A stretch of DNA of 64,000 nt from Lewinellaceae bacterium (GCA_020636405.1 JACJXW010000004.1:1364001-1428000); one strand, 5' to 3'. Shown: positions 7,962 to 17,500, numbered from the stretch's first letter. Notes: generated from the letters alone by a model not told the origin. Program-made: numbers and translations.

Positions 7962-10370
7962 ATGCATCGATTGATAAGGTCTTTTGTGCTGTTGCTGCTG
8001 GTGAGCAGCGGGCTTAACGCTCAGAGTGGTATCATCAAGGGAAAGGTAACGGATGCCATAAACAACGAGCCCATTCCCTTTGCCAATATTCTGGTGCTGG
8101 GCACCGACAAGGGCATGACTACGGACATTGACGGCAATTACGAGGTCACCGGCCTGGCGCCGGGCCTTTACGACATCCGTGCTACTTATGTCGGTTACAA
8201 TGAGCAGGCCTCCTATGAGATACAGGTGACCAACTCCAAACCGGCCATTGTCAATTTTAAAATGGAGGAAGTGGTTCAGGACCTGCAGGAGGTAGTGGTG
8301 AAGGCCTCGCCGTTCCGCAAGACGGAAGAGAGCCCCGTATCGCTGCGCACCATTGGCGTGGCGGAAATACAGCGCAACCCGGGGGCCAACCGGGACATTT
8401 CGCGGGTGGTGCAGTCTCTTCCGGGGGTGACGACTTCGGCTTCTTTCCGAAATGACCTCATCATCCGCGGCGGGGCGCCCAATGAGAACCGTTTCTACCT
8501 CGACGATGTGGAGGTGCCCAACATCAACCACTTTGCCACCCAGGGCGCTTCCGGCGGGCCGGTAGGCCTCATCAACGTGAATTTCATCCGGGAGGTCGAC
8601 TTTTTCAGCGGCGCCTTTCCTGCCAACCGGGGCAATGCACTAAGTTCCGTGTTCAACTTCCGGCAGCGCGACGGCCGCGACGACCGCATCGGTGGTAATT
8701 TCATGCTCAGTGCCACGGATATTGGCCTGACCACAGAAGGGCCGATCGGGGAGAAGGCCACCTTCCTGTTCTCCGCCCGTCGTTCCTACCTGCAGTTCCT
8801 CTTCAAAGCGCTGGGCTTGCCTTTCCTGCCGACCTATAACGATTTCCAGGCGAAGGTCAAATACCGCATCGACAAAAAGAATGAGCTTACCTTCATCGGG
8901 TTGGGCGCCATCGACCAGTTCGAACTCAACCTGGAAGCCAACGAGGATGAGGAACAGCAATTCCTGCTCGACCAGTTGCCGGTTAGCCCGCAATGGAATT
9001 ACACCAATGGCCTCACCTATAAGCGCTACGGCGAGAACGGCTTCTGGCTGTTCGTTCTCAGCCGCAATATGCTGAACAATGAAGCGGAAAAGTATTACCA
9101 GAATGATGACAGCTCGGAAGATAACCTCATCCTCCGTTATAAATCGCAGGAGGCGGAGAACAAACTGCGCATCGAACATACCTTGCGCATGGGCGACTAT
9201 AAGTTCAACTACGGCGCCGGCTACGAGTACGTGAAATACAACAACCGGACGTTCAACCGCATCTTCACCTCCGCCGGGCCGCAGACGATCAATTACTTCT
9301 CGGAATTCGATATGAACAAGTACGCCTTCTTTGCTCAGGCCAGCCGCAAGCTGGTGGACGAACGCCTCGTACTTTCTCTGGGTTTCCGGATGGACGCCAA
9401 CAGCTATTCCGAAGAGATGAACAATCCATTGGAGCAGTTGTCCCCGCGATTCTCCCTGGCCTACGCGCTAACCGAGCGCCTATCTTTCAACCTCAATACG
9501 GGAATCTACTACCAGCTTCCACCCTACACCATCCTGGGGTATCAGGAGGACGGTGTATTCGTCAACAAGCAGAACGGGATCAAATATGTCCGGAACAACC
9601 ACCTCGTGGCGGGGCTGGAGTTCAATACCGCCGCCAACTCCCGGTTTACGGTTGAAGGGTATTACAAGTATTACAACGATTACCCCTTTCTGCTGCGCGA
9701 CAGCCTGACGCTGGCCAACCTGGGCGGCGACTTCGGCGTAGTAGGCAATGAACCGGCGGTACCCCGTTCCAACGGGCGGAGTTACGGACTGGAAGTCCTC
9801 TTTCAGCAGCGCCTGTTCAAGGGCTTTTACGGGATAGCCGCCTATACTTTGGGATGGAGCGAATTCGAGGATAAGAATGGCGCGTTTGTGCCCTCATCCT
9901 GGGATGCCCGTCATATTTTCAGCCTGACAGCGGGCAAGCGGTTCGGTAATAACTGGGAAGTGGGCCTCAACTGGCGCTACCAGTCGGGCCTGCCCTCCAC
10001 GCCCTTCTCCGATGCGTCCTCCCTGGTATTCAACTGGGATGTGAACGGGAGAGGCATTCCCAATTACAACCTGCTGAATACCAATCGTAACGACGCCAGT
10101 AACGCCATCGACATTCGCATCGACAAAAAATGGTTCTTCGACAAGTGGAGCCTGAATATCTTCCTGGACATTGAGAATATCACGGGCAATGCCGTCGGCA
10201 ACGAACAGTTCATCCTCGACCGGCCGCTGGACGAGAGTGGAAAGCCCATCGGCAGCGGCATCATCGTCAATCCGGATGCGCCGGCCAACCAGCAGCGCTA
10301 TCTGCTCAAGACGATCAGCGACGCAACCGGTACGCCGCTGCCCAGTATTGGGCTGATGATAGAGATTTAG
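7962..10370 (+). CDS. TonB-dependent outer-membrane receptor with carboxypeptidase-regulatory-like domain
   Basis: 802 residues from the ATG at 7962, chosen because it places a clear signal peptide (LIRSFVLLLLVSSGLNAQS) at the N-terminus; an in-frame start 81 bp upstream would bury it. Residues about 25-110 form a carboxypeptidase-regulatory-like domain (GIIKGKVTDAINNEPIPFAN, then DGNYEVTGLAPGLYDI). The plug follows (SRVVQSLPGVTT, NDLIIRGGAPNENRFYLDDV), then a 22-strand barrel to the C-terminus. It should import a large or scarce ligand using TonB energy. No SusD partner is adjacent, so glycan use is not indicated. The substrate is unknown. It is divergent from the MarR-like regulator and may be controlled by it. 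Confidence 0.9.
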   Translation: MHRLIRSFVLLLLVSSGLNAQSGIIKGKVTDAINNEPIPFANILVLGTDKGMTTDIDGNYEVTGLAPGLYDIRATYVGYNEQASYEIQVTNSKPAIVNFKMEEVVQDLQEVVVKASPFRKTEESPVSLRTIGVAEIQRNPGANRDISRVVQSLPGVTTSASFRNDLIIRGGAPNENRFYLDDVEVPNINHFATQGASGGPVGLINVNFIREVDFFSGAFPANRGNALSSVFNFRQRDGRDDRIGGNFMLSATDIGLTTEGPIGEKATFLFSARRSYLQFLFKALGLPFLPTYNDFQAKVKYRIDKKNELTFIGLGAIDQFELNLEANEDEEQQFLLDQLPVSPQWNYTNGLTYKRYGENGFWLFVLSRNMLNNEAEKYYQNDDSSEDNLILRYKSQEAENKLRIEHTLRMGDYKFNYGAGYEYVKYNNRTFNRIFTSAGPQTINYFSEFDMNKYAFFAQASRKLVDERLVLSLGFRMDANSYSEEMNNPLEQLSPRFSLAYALTERLSFNLNTGIYYQLPPYTILGYQEDGVFVNKQNGIKYVRNNHLVAGLEFNTAANSRFTVEGYYKYYNDYPFLLRDSLTLANLGGDFGVVGNEPAVPRSNGRSYGLEVLFQQRLFKGFYGIAAYTLGWSEFEDKNGAFVPSSWDARHIFSLTAGKRFGNNWEVGLNWRYQSGLPSTPFSDASSLVFNWDVNGRGIPNYNLLNTNRNDASNAIDIRIDKKWFFDKWSLNIFLDIENITGNAVGNEQFILDRPLDESGKPIGSGIIVNPDAPANQQRYLLKTISDATGTPLPSIGLMIEI

Positions 10371-10529
10371 TGGATTTGGTTAATGGCCATCCACTCATCA
10401 CACCCGATCAAACACTATCTCCGGTACCGTTCCCACGCCTGGTCTCCGGCCATATTCATATCAATGACGCGGGCGACGATGCAGGAGAGGAGTGATCCAT
10501 TTACCAAAGCGCTCTAACAGCAAAAACGA

Positions 10530-11003
10530 ATGAATACTAAACCCGCCTACTTTCTACTGTTCCTACTGCTGGCGGTGGTAGCTTGTTCCGGCCCGGAAAT
10601 AGAAGAAGGATATTTCAAGGATGCCAAAGAGCTGCGCCAAAGCAGCTTCTTCAAGAGAGGCCTGGCGCCGGAAGCTTTTGTTGATATTTTGCCTCCTTCG
10701 GCCCGGGACATCCATCTCCGGATCAGCAGTGCGGACACCATCAGCCATGTCAAGTTTCGGCTTACCCGGCTGCCGGATGATTATTTTACCCTGATCAGCC
10801 GTATGGAACTGGCCCTGGAATCGGAGGTGGAAAACCTGCGTCCGTTCGAACCGGAGGGCGCCGATTGGTGGGATGCGGAAGCCGTCCGCGCCAATTTTGC
10901 TGCCGATACCTTCGTATTTCGCAAACTACCTATGGGCGTTGGAGACGCCGTGTATATCGCCACTACGGAAGCGGGGACTGTGTACGCCTGGATTGACCGG
11001 TAG
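10530..11003 (+). CDS. Hypothetical lipoprotein
   Basis: 157 residues with a lipoprotein signal peptide: hydrophobic FLLFLLLAVVAC with the lipobox Cys near residue 20. The mature part is acidic, with no motif I recognise; it has a Trp-Trp pair (EGADWWDAEAV) and a C-terminal stretch that may be a beta-sandwich. It stands alone, 159 bp after the TonB receptor gene and 149 bp before the next small lipoprotein. A hairpin (GTGGAT / ATCCAC) just after 10370 may end the receptor transcript. Function unknown. Confidence 0.7.
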   Translation: MNTKPAYFLLFLLLAVVACSGPEIEEGYFKDAKELRQSSFFKRGLAPEAFVDILPPSARDIHLRISSADTISHVKFRLTRLPDDYFTLISRMELALESEVENLRPFEPEGADWWDAEAVRANFAADTFVFRKLPMGVGDAVYIATTEAGTVYAWIDR

Positions 11004-11152
11004 GGCCCGCCTCAACTGGAATGTATTAACCAGGGACAGCATGTACTCCTCTGCACCCTCGTTATTCCCGTTCACCCGGCCGTTTTACCCGTTCAGCATT
11101 ATAAAGTTGATTCCGGTGTTTTTGCCTTATACCTTGCTGAAAAAATTCACCC

Positions 11153-11575
11153 ATGAGAGTATTTCAAATGATGATCGTGGCGCTGCTGCTGGCAGCTTTC
11201 GGCGCCTGTACCAATGCCAGTGATGACAATTCACCCTCCGATATCCCGGTCGTTGTCAACAACGACGGCGCCTGGCAGGTGAGTTACTACTTTGACAAGG
11301 ACAAGGATGAGACGAGTGACTTCGCAGGGTATCGGTTCACTTTCCGGAATGACGGGGTGTTGGAAGCCTCCCGCAATGGAACCTCAACCACGGGTACCTG
11401 GAAGGTAATTCAGGACGACGGCCGCCAAAAACTGGTGATCAATACCGGAACGGCATCGAAGCCCCTGTCGGACCTAACCGACGACTGGGTGATCCTGGAA
11501 CAGAATTCCAGCCGGATCCGCCTGCAGGACGATAATACGGAGCACCTGGAAGAGTTGCATTTCGAGAGTATGTAA
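11153..11575 (+). CDS. Small lipoprotein, lipocalin-like
   Basis: 140 residues. The N-terminus has a lipobox (LLLAAFGAC). The mature protein follows the pattern of Bacteroidota lipocalin-like lipoproteins: an early GAWQVSYYFDKDKDET strand, YRFTFRNDGVLEASRNG, TTGTWKVIQDDG, LVINTG, and a closing DDWVILEQNSSRIRLQDD strand. Such proteins are small calycin-like barrels of mostly unknown ligand at the envelope. No operon partners are close. The fold assignment is by pattern and has moderate support; the function is unknown. Confidence 0.72.
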   Translation: MRVFQMMIVALLLAAFGACTNASDDNSPSDIPVVVNNDGAWQVSYYFDKDKDETSDFAGYRFTFRNDGVLEASRNGTSTTGTWKVIQDDGRQKLVINTGTASKPLSDLTDDWVILEQNSSRIRLQDDNTEHLEELHFESM

Positions 11576-11576
11576 G

Positions 11577-11678
11577 GTGCATTCGTGTTGAAGTGCATTC
11601 GTGTATCCGTCTGGCAAGGCCTTCGATAATGGAGAGGATAAAGATATCTCTTCTGGCCTAGGACGAATGCACGAATGC
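11577..11678. repeat. Inverted CACGAATGC words after the lipocalin-like gene
   Basis: GTGCATTCGTG occurs twice (11577-11587, 11593-11603), and the reverse-complement words ACGAATGC ACGAATGC lie at 11663-11678. The arrangement can fold into a hairpin and shares its word with the array upstream of glmS. Confidence 0.7.
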
Positions 11679-11752
11679 CTTCCCTGTCACACCGTTTCAC
11701 AGTGTCTTGTCCTGAAATAGGTTTACACGTCCTAACCTCCCAACCTCCCCTC

Positions 11753-11800
11753 GTCCTAACGTCCTAACGTCCCAACGTCCTAACGTCCCAACGTCCTAAC
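11753..11800. repeat. Tandem array, 6 x 8 bp (GTCCTAAC / GTCCCAAC)
   Basis: Six contiguous 8-bp units, four GTCCTAAC and two GTCCCAAC, lie in the 268-bp spacer between convergent genes. The period equals that of the arrays at 71, 12624 and 35563, although the word differs. Confidence 0.9.
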
Positions 11801-11843
11801 GTCTCTGAATAACTGATCACCGCCCACCGATCCACCCAATCAA

Positions 11844-12572
11844 CTACTTCTCCCCCGGCAAAAACAACCCGCCCATTCCCCGCTCGATGACCAGGCTGTC
11901 TACGTGGCCGGCGACCGGGGCATCCACGCCCATGAAGTGCAGGTGCATATTGGTGCTATGGTGCGTGAAGACGCCATGGTGGTGCGCGGAATAAAAACCC
12001 AGGATCTTCACCGGCGTTGCGCGGAGTACGCCGCGCATCCCGGCTTGCAGGTGTTTCTCGTGGGTATGCACCTTATCCTCCTCCGGCCAATCGATGATGT
12101 GATAGTCCAGCTTGTTGACGGTAGCCTCGATGAGGAAAGGGAAGGGCTGCTCCACATCCAGTTCGGCCTTTCGGGCGGCGGTTTGAATGAAATTTTCCAA
12201 GGCCGCGTAAGTCCGTACATTGTAGGGAATGGGGATCACCTCACTCCAGTGCGGGACACTGGCGTATACGGCAAGGGCGGCCTTCCCTTCGGCTTTGGGA
12301 GACAAGAGCAGGCTGCTGTCCTTTACCTGTGCAATGATGGGCCGCCCGTCCCAGACCAGCAGTTCACCTTTCAATCCTTCCATTGCGCCCAGCGCATAGA
12401 CATGCGGCTTAGCCACCAGGCTTTCCACGTCCACCTGCCCGCTGAGGTCGCCTTTTTGCATGATGGAGCGCAGGGCGCCGTACCAGCCCATCTCGAAGCC
12501 GCTTTCCGATGCCGGCCGGGGCTGGCAGCTGTAAAGGAGTAGGGTAAAAAAAAGGAAGAAGCCGTATTTCAT
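11844..12572 (-). CDS. Alpha-acetolactate-decarboxylase-like lipoprotein
   Basis: 242 residues from the start at 12572, chosen because it gives a lipoprotein signal (FFLFFTLLLYSC). The mature protein matches the acetolactate decarboxylase fold (PF03306): YALGAMEGLKGELLVWDG, the Glu of FPFLIEATV, and the metal-binding stretch GFYSAHHHGVFTHHSTNMH with clustered His ligands. The classical enzyme (BudA/AldC) is cytosolic and converts 2-acetolactate to acetoin. Here the lipobox implies envelope localisation, as in some Bacteroidota homologues, so the natural substrate may differ. It is followed at its 5' side by the 3' end of the HTH regulator gene, in the same orientation. Confidence 0.82.
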   Translation of the reverse strand: MKYGFFLFFTLLLYSCQPRPASESGFEMGWYGALRSIMQKGDLSGQVDVESLVAKPHVYALGAMEGLKGELLVWDGRPIIAQVKDSSLLLSPKAEGKAALAVYASVPHWSEVIPIPYNVRTYAALENFIQTAARKAELDVEQPFPFLIEATVNKLDYHIIDWPEEDKVHTHEKHLQAGMRGVLRATPVKILGFYSAHHHGVFTHHSTNMHLHFMGVDAPVAGHVDSLVIERGMGGLFLPGEK

Positions 12573-12623
12573 ATCTCTTGTTTTTTTTATGGAATGCCAG
12601 GGGGCGGTTCGCTGTTCGGAGCC

Positions 12624-12647
12624 ACCCATCAACCCATCAACCCATCA
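12624..12647. repeat. Tandem array, 3 x 8 bp (ACCCATCA)
   Basis: Three exact ACCCATCA units. The last one overlaps the 3' end of the HTH regulator gene by three bases. The 8-bp period matches the arrays at 71, 11753 and 35563. Confidence 0.85.
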
Positions 12648-14138
12648 ACGAGCCCCCCCCAGCCGCTTCCCTGCCATCATGATCCGTTCCTGTTTCCGTT
12701 GTTGTTCCAGCACAGTGGGCGCCGCTGCCCGTGCTTCGCAGTTGGAGATACTGCAACGCTCGCAGGTGGTATTCACGATCCGGGAACTGAGATCCGGGCT
12801 ATCGAGAAATCGGAAGAGTTGGCGCAGGGTGTCATTGATGAGCAGGCCGATGGTCACGCTGGTGCCGCGTCCGGGGTGTTGAAAATCGGGTTTGGCCACC
12901 GAGATGCACAGGTAGCGGTTGGGGGTTTCCCAGTATTGGGAGATCTGGGCATCGGCGGTCGGGCCGGTATTGTTGTGGAGCTGCTGGTTGGATTTTACTT
13001 TTTTGATGATGTTGACCGATACCCAACGGCGGCAGTAGTGTTCGTTGAGTTCATTGGCATAGGGGTTGTGGAGTTGGGAGAGGTGGAGTTCCTTGGTCAT
13101 CTGGAAGTGCTGTAGCCCTTCGTCGCTTACCATACGCAGGAAAAAGAGGTCTTTGATGCCGAAGTGGCGGGGCAGGAGGTTGGTCAGCCGCTGCAGGAGC
13201 ATTTCTGGGGTAACGTCGAACTTTTCCAGCAGGCTGAGGAAGCCCTCGGGCTGCCAATCGGTTTGCCGGGCGAAATGACGGATGTCTTCGACCATAAGTT
13301 GTTCGTCCATCAGCAGGGCTACCGAGAAGTAAGAAGCTTTGAAGTTGTTGAGGAGGCGCTCGAAGGAATCGGCCTCGACGATTCGGGTGAAATAGGGGCG
13401 CTCTGCAAACTTCAGGAATTGGAAGGCCAGCTCGCGGCCCAGCAGGAAGTTCTCCTGGGCGCTGCTCAGGCCTTCGTTCAGGAAGAGCGTCTTCTTTGAG
13501 GCGGAATAGAAAGAACGCTGCCGTTTCAGCTCTTTTTCCCGGGGCATGGCCTGGCGGTCCGTTTTTACTCCAAATTGCTCCCGGAGCAGCTGTTCCAGGA
13601 AAGGCGTGGTGTAAGGCAGGGTACCCCGCACACCAAATTCCTCCCTGAACTGTCGGACAGCGGTTTCCAGCTCCTCAAAGTAGTTGTCGTACATGTCCTG
13701 ATAAGACCGTAAGGCCGCCAGGTAGAGGTGCTCCCGCTGCATCTGATAGTTGCGGGTGATCTTAAACAAGGTGCTGATGAAGGCATTGACCTTGTCCGGC
13801 GTATTAGAGAACAGTTCGAACAGCTTGTCCGGGCTGATGCCAAACAGCTCCAGTGGAAACTCCTTGACGAAATCCGAGGTGAGCAGGTCTATGATGGGCT
13901 GCAACTTTTTGGACGCCCGGGTGGAGACCATGAAGTCATAATCTACCCCAAGGGCCTGGGCCATGGCATTGATCTTGTCTACTTTGGGGTATTTCTTGCC
14001 CTTTTCGATGTCATGCAGATAAGATTTGGAAAGGCCGGCGCGCTCTGCCAGTTCTTCCAGCGAAAGGTTTTGCTGCTGGCGCAAATATTTGGCCTTGAAG
14101 CCAAAGATCATCTTGATGATGTTCTGTTGTTCGATCAT
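12645..14138 (-). CDS. XRE-family regulator with short-chain fatty acyl (ScfR/RamB-like) domain
   Basis: 497 residues. Residues about 10-70 are a classic XRE helix-turn-helix (LSLEELAERAGLSKSYLHDIEKG). A long middle region resembles the ImmA/IrrE-like part of this family. The C-terminus has conserved Cys residues (CERCSISNCEARA), as in ScfR proteins (PF09856), which sense acyl-CoA-type signals. In actinobacteria the homologue RamB controls aceA and aceB. Here the gene is divergent from the malate synthase/isocitrate lyase pair, so control of the glyoxylate shunt is the natural reading. A 15-bp palindrome at 14396-14410 in the shared spacer is a candidate binding site. The family call is firm; the target is inferred from position. 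Confidence 0.85.
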   Translation of the reverse strand: MIEQQNIIKMIFGFKAKYLRQQQNLSLEELAERAGLSKSYLHDIEKGKKYPKVDKINAMAQALGVDYDFMVSTRASKKLQPIIDLLTSDFVKEFPLELFGISPDKLFELFSNTPDKVNAFISTLFKITRNYQMQREHLYLAALRSYQDMYDNYFEELETAVRQFREEFGVRGTLPYTTPFLEQLLREQFGVKTDRQAMPREKELKRQRSFYSASKKTLFLNEGLSSAQENFLLGRELAFQFLKFAERPYFTRIVEADSFERLLNNFKASYFSVALLMDEQLMVEDIRHFARQTDWQPEGFLSLLEKFDVTPEMLLQRLTNLLPRHFGIKDLFFLRMVSDEGLQHFQMTKELHLSQLHNPYANELNEHYCRRWVSVNIIKKVKSNQQLHNNTGPTADAQISQYWETPNRYLCISVAKPDFQHPGRGTSVTIGLLINDTLRQLFRFLDSPDLSSRIVNTTCERCSISNCEARAAAPTVLEQQRKQERIMMAGKRLGGAR

Positions 14139-14395
14139 GGTATACCTGGTATTCGGAAATCGGAATGCGGCCTATAGGAACAAGGCCATCGTCCTTTCCA
14201 TCTTCTGCCTTCGACGCCGGGCTGTCTGTGCCCGATTTGGCTACCCATCCAAGGTCGGACAAGTTCGCGGTTCGGATTTCGGTGTTCGCAACCGCGGCAG
14301 GCTGCTTCAGCTCACCTGCTTCCAACAGTGTCCAACGCTAGATCGGAAGCCCCTGATTGGAAGTAAAGGTACAAAATTGTGGAAAAAAAATAATT

Positions 14396-14410
14396 AGCGG
14401 AATTTCCGCT
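14396..14410. promoter_or_regulatory. Palindrome, candidate operator for aceBA
   Basis: AGCGGAA, one base, TTCCGCT: an exact 7-bp inverted repeat 40-54 bp upstream of the malate synthase start, in the spacer shared with the ScfR/RamB-like regulator. A further TTGCGGA word lies at 14431. The regulatory role is inferred. Confidence 0.45.
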
Positions 14411-14449
14411 TTTAGAGAAAAATGTTCATATTGCGGACTGTAACGAAAA

Positions 14450-16075
14450 ATGGTACTAATCATGGAGACGATCATTGCTAAGAAGTACGCCGAAATTGAT
14501 GGAATAACGATCAAGGGGAAATTCCGCAACCCTTATTCTGCAATTTTGACAGAGGAGGCACAACAATTTCTGTTGGAGTTGCACCGCCGTTTTAATACCC
14601 GCCGAAAGGAACTACTGGCTCGCCGGGAAGAGCGCCAACAGGAGATCAACCAGGGCAAAATGCCGGATTTTCTGCCGGAAACGAAGCACATCCGGGAAAG
14701 CGACTGGACGGTGGCCCCTCTGCCGGCCGACCTGCTCGACCGCCGGGTGGAGATCACCGGGCCGGTAGACCGCAAAATGGTCATAAACGCCCTCAATTCC
14801 GGCGCCAAATGTTTTATGGCAGATTTTGAGGACAGCAATTCACCCAGCTGGGACAACAATATGCAGGGGCACATCAACCTGATCGATGCCGTCAATCGCA
14901 CCATCAGCTTCGAAGCGCCTGAATCCGGAAAGAAATACAAACTCAGCAACAAAATAGCCACCCTGCTGGTCCGCCCCCGCGGCTGGCATCTCGAAGAAAA
15001 GCACCTGCTTGCCGATGGCGCGCAAATGAGCGGCAGCCTGGTGGACTTCGGGCTGTTCTTTTTCCACAATGCCAAAAACCTGATCGCCAACGGCTCCGGC
15101 CCCTATTTCTACCTGCCCAAGCTGGAAAGCCACCTGGAAGCCCGCCTGTGGAATGACGTCTTCGTCTTCGCTCAGGATTACATCGGCATACCCCAGAAGA
15201 CCATCAAAGCAACTGTACTGATCGAGACCATTCTCGCTGCTTTCGAGCAGGATGAGATCCTTTACGAACTGCGCGGCCACTCTTCCGGCCTCAATTGTGG
15301 CCGGTGGGATTATATCTTCTCCTTCATTAAGAAGTTCCGTAAGCTGCCCGGCTTTGTAATGCCCGACCGCGCTCAGGTTACCATGGGCGTCCATTTTATG
15401 AAAGCCTACTCCCAACTGGTGATCAAGGCCTGCCACCGCCGCGGCGTGCACGCTATGGGCGGCATGGCGGCGCAGATCCCCATCCGGGGCGACGAGGAAG
15501 CGAACCGGAAGGCCCTCGACAAGGTGCGCGCCGATAAGATCCGCGAGGCCCGCGACGGCCACGACGGCACCTGGGTAGCCCACCCCGGGCTGGTACCGCT
15601 AGCCACCGAGGTGTTCGACCAGTATATGCCTGAAAAGAACCAGATCGCCAACAAGCGGGAGGATGTACACGTTACCGCCGAAGATCTGCTCCGCGTGCCG
15701 GAAGGCGCCATCACCGAGGAGGGCCTGCGGTTGAACATCAACGTCGGTATCCTCTACCTCGAGAGCTGGCTGCGCGGCGTAGGCGCCGCCGCGATTTACA
15801 ACCTGATGGAGGACGCCGCCACCGCCGAGATCTCCCGCACCCAGATCTGGCAGTGGATCCATTCCAATGCCAAACTGGAGGACGGCCGCGAGATCAATTA
15901 TTCGCTCTACCGCTGCCTGCTCCCTACCGAACTGGAAAAGATCAGATTATATGTAGGGGAAGAGGCCTACCAGAACGGCCGCTTCGAGGAGGCCATCAAC
16001 CTTTTTGACCGCCTGATCGGGGAGGAGGAGTATACCGAGTTCCTGACCCTGCCGGCTTATGAGTTGATTGATTAG
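14450..16075 (+). CDS. aceB: Malate synthase A
   Basis: 541 residues, the normal size for malate synthase A. Condenses acetyl-CoA and glyoxylate to malate, the second step of the glyoxylate shunt. Family motifs: KCFMADFEDSNSP, LVRPRGWHLEEKH, YFYLPKLESH, HSSGLNCGRWDYIFS and a C-terminal YLESWLRGVGAAAIYNLMED. The ATG at 14450 is used; an ATG at 14462 gives METIIAKKYAEIDG and is equally plausible, since neither has a clear ribosome-binding site. It is followed 74 bp later by isocitrate lyase, so the two form the standard aceBA unit, probably controlled by the divergent ScfR/RamB-like regulator. Confidence 0.96.
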   Translation: MVLIMETIIAKKYAEIDGITIKGKFRNPYSAILTEEAQQFLLELHRRFNTRRKELLARREERQQEINQGKMPDFLPETKHIRESDWTVAPLPADLLDRRVEITGPVDRKMVINALNSGAKCFMADFEDSNSPSWDNNMQGHINLIDAVNRTISFEAPESGKKYKLSNKIATLLVRPRGWHLEEKHLLADGAQMSGSLVDFGLFFFHNAKNLIANGSGPYFYLPKLESHLEARLWNDVFVFAQDYIGIPQKTIKATVLIETILAAFEQDEILYELRGHSSGLNCGRWDYIFSFIKKFRKLPGFVMPDRAQVTMGVHFMKAYSQLVIKACHRRGVHAMGGMAAQIPIRGDEEANRKALDKVRADKIREARDGHDGTWVAHPGLVPLATEVFDQYMPEKNQIANKREDVHVTAEDLLRVPEGAITEEGLRLNINVGILYLESWLRGVGAAAIYNLMEDAATAEISRTQIWQWIHSNAKLEDGREINYSLYRCLLPTELEKIRLYVGEEAYQNGRFEEAINLFDRLIGEEEYTEFLTLPAYELID

Positions 16076-16149
16076 AATACGATTTCCCGGTCCGCTGAGA
16101 ATCTGGAAAACCTGAAAGTTCTTTCGCTAATAATAAAAACAAACAAAAA

Positions 16150-17436
16150 ATGCAGCAGCAAGAAATCAAAGTAAAGCAACTATTGACCGATTGGTTGACG
16201 AACCCTCGTTGGGAAGGCATACGGCGCCCCTATACGGCCGAGGAAGTGGCCAAACTTCGGGGCAGCCTGCAGATCGAATATACGCTCGCCCGCGAAGGCG
16301 CCAAGAAATTCTGGCACAAGCTCCATACGCAATCGGTGGTTTCCGGTTTAGGCGCCCTCACGGGCAACCAGGCCGTGCAGGAAGTGACCGCCGGGCTGGA
16401 TTCCATCTACCTTAGCGGATGGCAGGTAGCGGCCGACAACAACCTGGCCGGCGCCATGTACCCCGACCAGTCCCTCTATCCGGCCAACTCGGTTCCCAAT
16501 GTCGTGCGCCGCATCAACAACGCCCTGCGCCGCCGCGACCAGATCCAGTCGGTCAGCGGGGAGGGCAATACAGACTGGTTGGTACCCATTATCGCCGACG
16601 CGGAAGCCGGCTTCGGCGGCAACCTCAACGCCTACGAGCTCATGCTGGGCATGATCGAGGCGGGCGCTGCCGGCGTCCACTTCGAAGACCAGCTTTCTTC
16701 CGCCAAAAAGTGCGGCCACCTGGGCGGCAAGGTCCTGGTGCCCACTCAGGAAGCCATCAACAAACTGGTGGCCGCCCGCCTGGCCGCCGACGTGGCCGGC
16801 GTGCCCACCGTGCTCATCGCCCGCACCGACGCCGACGCCGCCAACTTGCTGACCTCCGACATCGACGAGCGCGACCGCCCCTTTATAGTCAGTAAGGAGC
16901 GCACCGCCGAGGGCTTCTACTACGTGCGCAACGGCATCGAGCAGTGCATCAGCCGCGGACTGAGCTATGCCCCCTACGCCGACCTGTTGTGGATGGAAAC
17001 TTCCCATCCCGACCTGGGGCAGGCGCGCGAGTTTGCCCAGGCCATCCACGCCCGGTTCCCGGGCAAGCTGCTGGCCTACAACTGCTCGCCCTCCTTCAAC
17101 TGGGCGGCCAACCTGAGCGAAAAGGAAATGCTGACCTTCCGCGAAGACCTGGCCGAGCTGGGCTACCGCTTCCAGTTCATCACCCTGGCCGGCTTCCACG
17201 CGCTGAATACCTCCATGTTCGAAGTATCCAAGGCTTATAAGGCACGCGGTATGGCAGGCTACAGTGAACTTCAGGAGCGCGAATTCGCGCTCCAGTCTGC
17301 CGGCTTCCAGGCCGTCAAACACCAGTCCTTTGTCGGTACCCAGTACTTCGACTTCGTACAGAATACGGTGCAGCAGGGGCAGTCGTCGACAGTGGCCATG
17401 GCAGGCAGTACGGAGACGGAGCAGTTTCACAACTGA
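16150..17436 (+). CDS. aceA: Isocitrate lyase
   Basis: 428 residues, matching short bacterial isocitrate lyases. Cleaves isocitrate to succinate and glyoxylate, the first step of the glyoxylate shunt that lets the cell grow on acetate or fatty acids. The catalytic Cys is in the signature SAKKCGHLGGKV; other marks are IVPIIADAEAGFGG-like (LVPIIADAEAGFGGN), IARTDADAANLLTS and YNCSPSFNW. It is downstream of malate synthase in the same orientation. A paired hairpin repeat and a Rho-independent terminator follow its stop codon, so the transcript should end near 17590. Confidence 0.97.
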   Translation: MQQQEIKVKQLLTDWLTNPRWEGIRRPYTAEEVAKLRGSLQIEYTLAREGAKKFWHKLHTQSVVSGLGALTGNQAVQEVTAGLDSIYLSGWQVAADNNLAGAMYPDQSLYPANSVPNVVRRINNALRRRDQIQSVSGEGNTDWLVPIIADAEAGFGGNLNAYELMLGMIEAGAAGVHFEDQLSSAKKCGHLGGKVLVPTQEAINKLVAARLAADVAGVPTVLIARTDADAANLLTSDIDERDRPFIVSKERTAEGFYYVRNGIEQCISRGLSYAPYADLLWMETSHPDLGQAREFAQAIHARFPGKLLAYNCSPSFNWAANLSEKEMLTFREDLAELGYRFQFITLAGFHALNTSMFEVSKAYKARGMAGYSELQEREFALQSAGFQAVKHQSFVGTQYFDFVQNTVQQGQSSTVAMAGSTETEQFHN

Positions 17437-17452
17437 TTTGATTTGAAACTTA

Positions 17453-17500
17453 GCGATTTGAAACTTAGGCGCTAATGGGAAATTAGCGCCTAAGTTTGCC
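17453..17500. repeat. Hairpin repeat, copy 1
   Basis: A 16-bp perfect stem (arms 17461-17476 and 17482-17497, loop GGGAA) within a 48-bp unit that recurs unchanged at 17593-17640. It lies just after aceA and could protect or end the mRNA. No T-run follows, so it is not a classical terminator. Confidence 0.85.
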
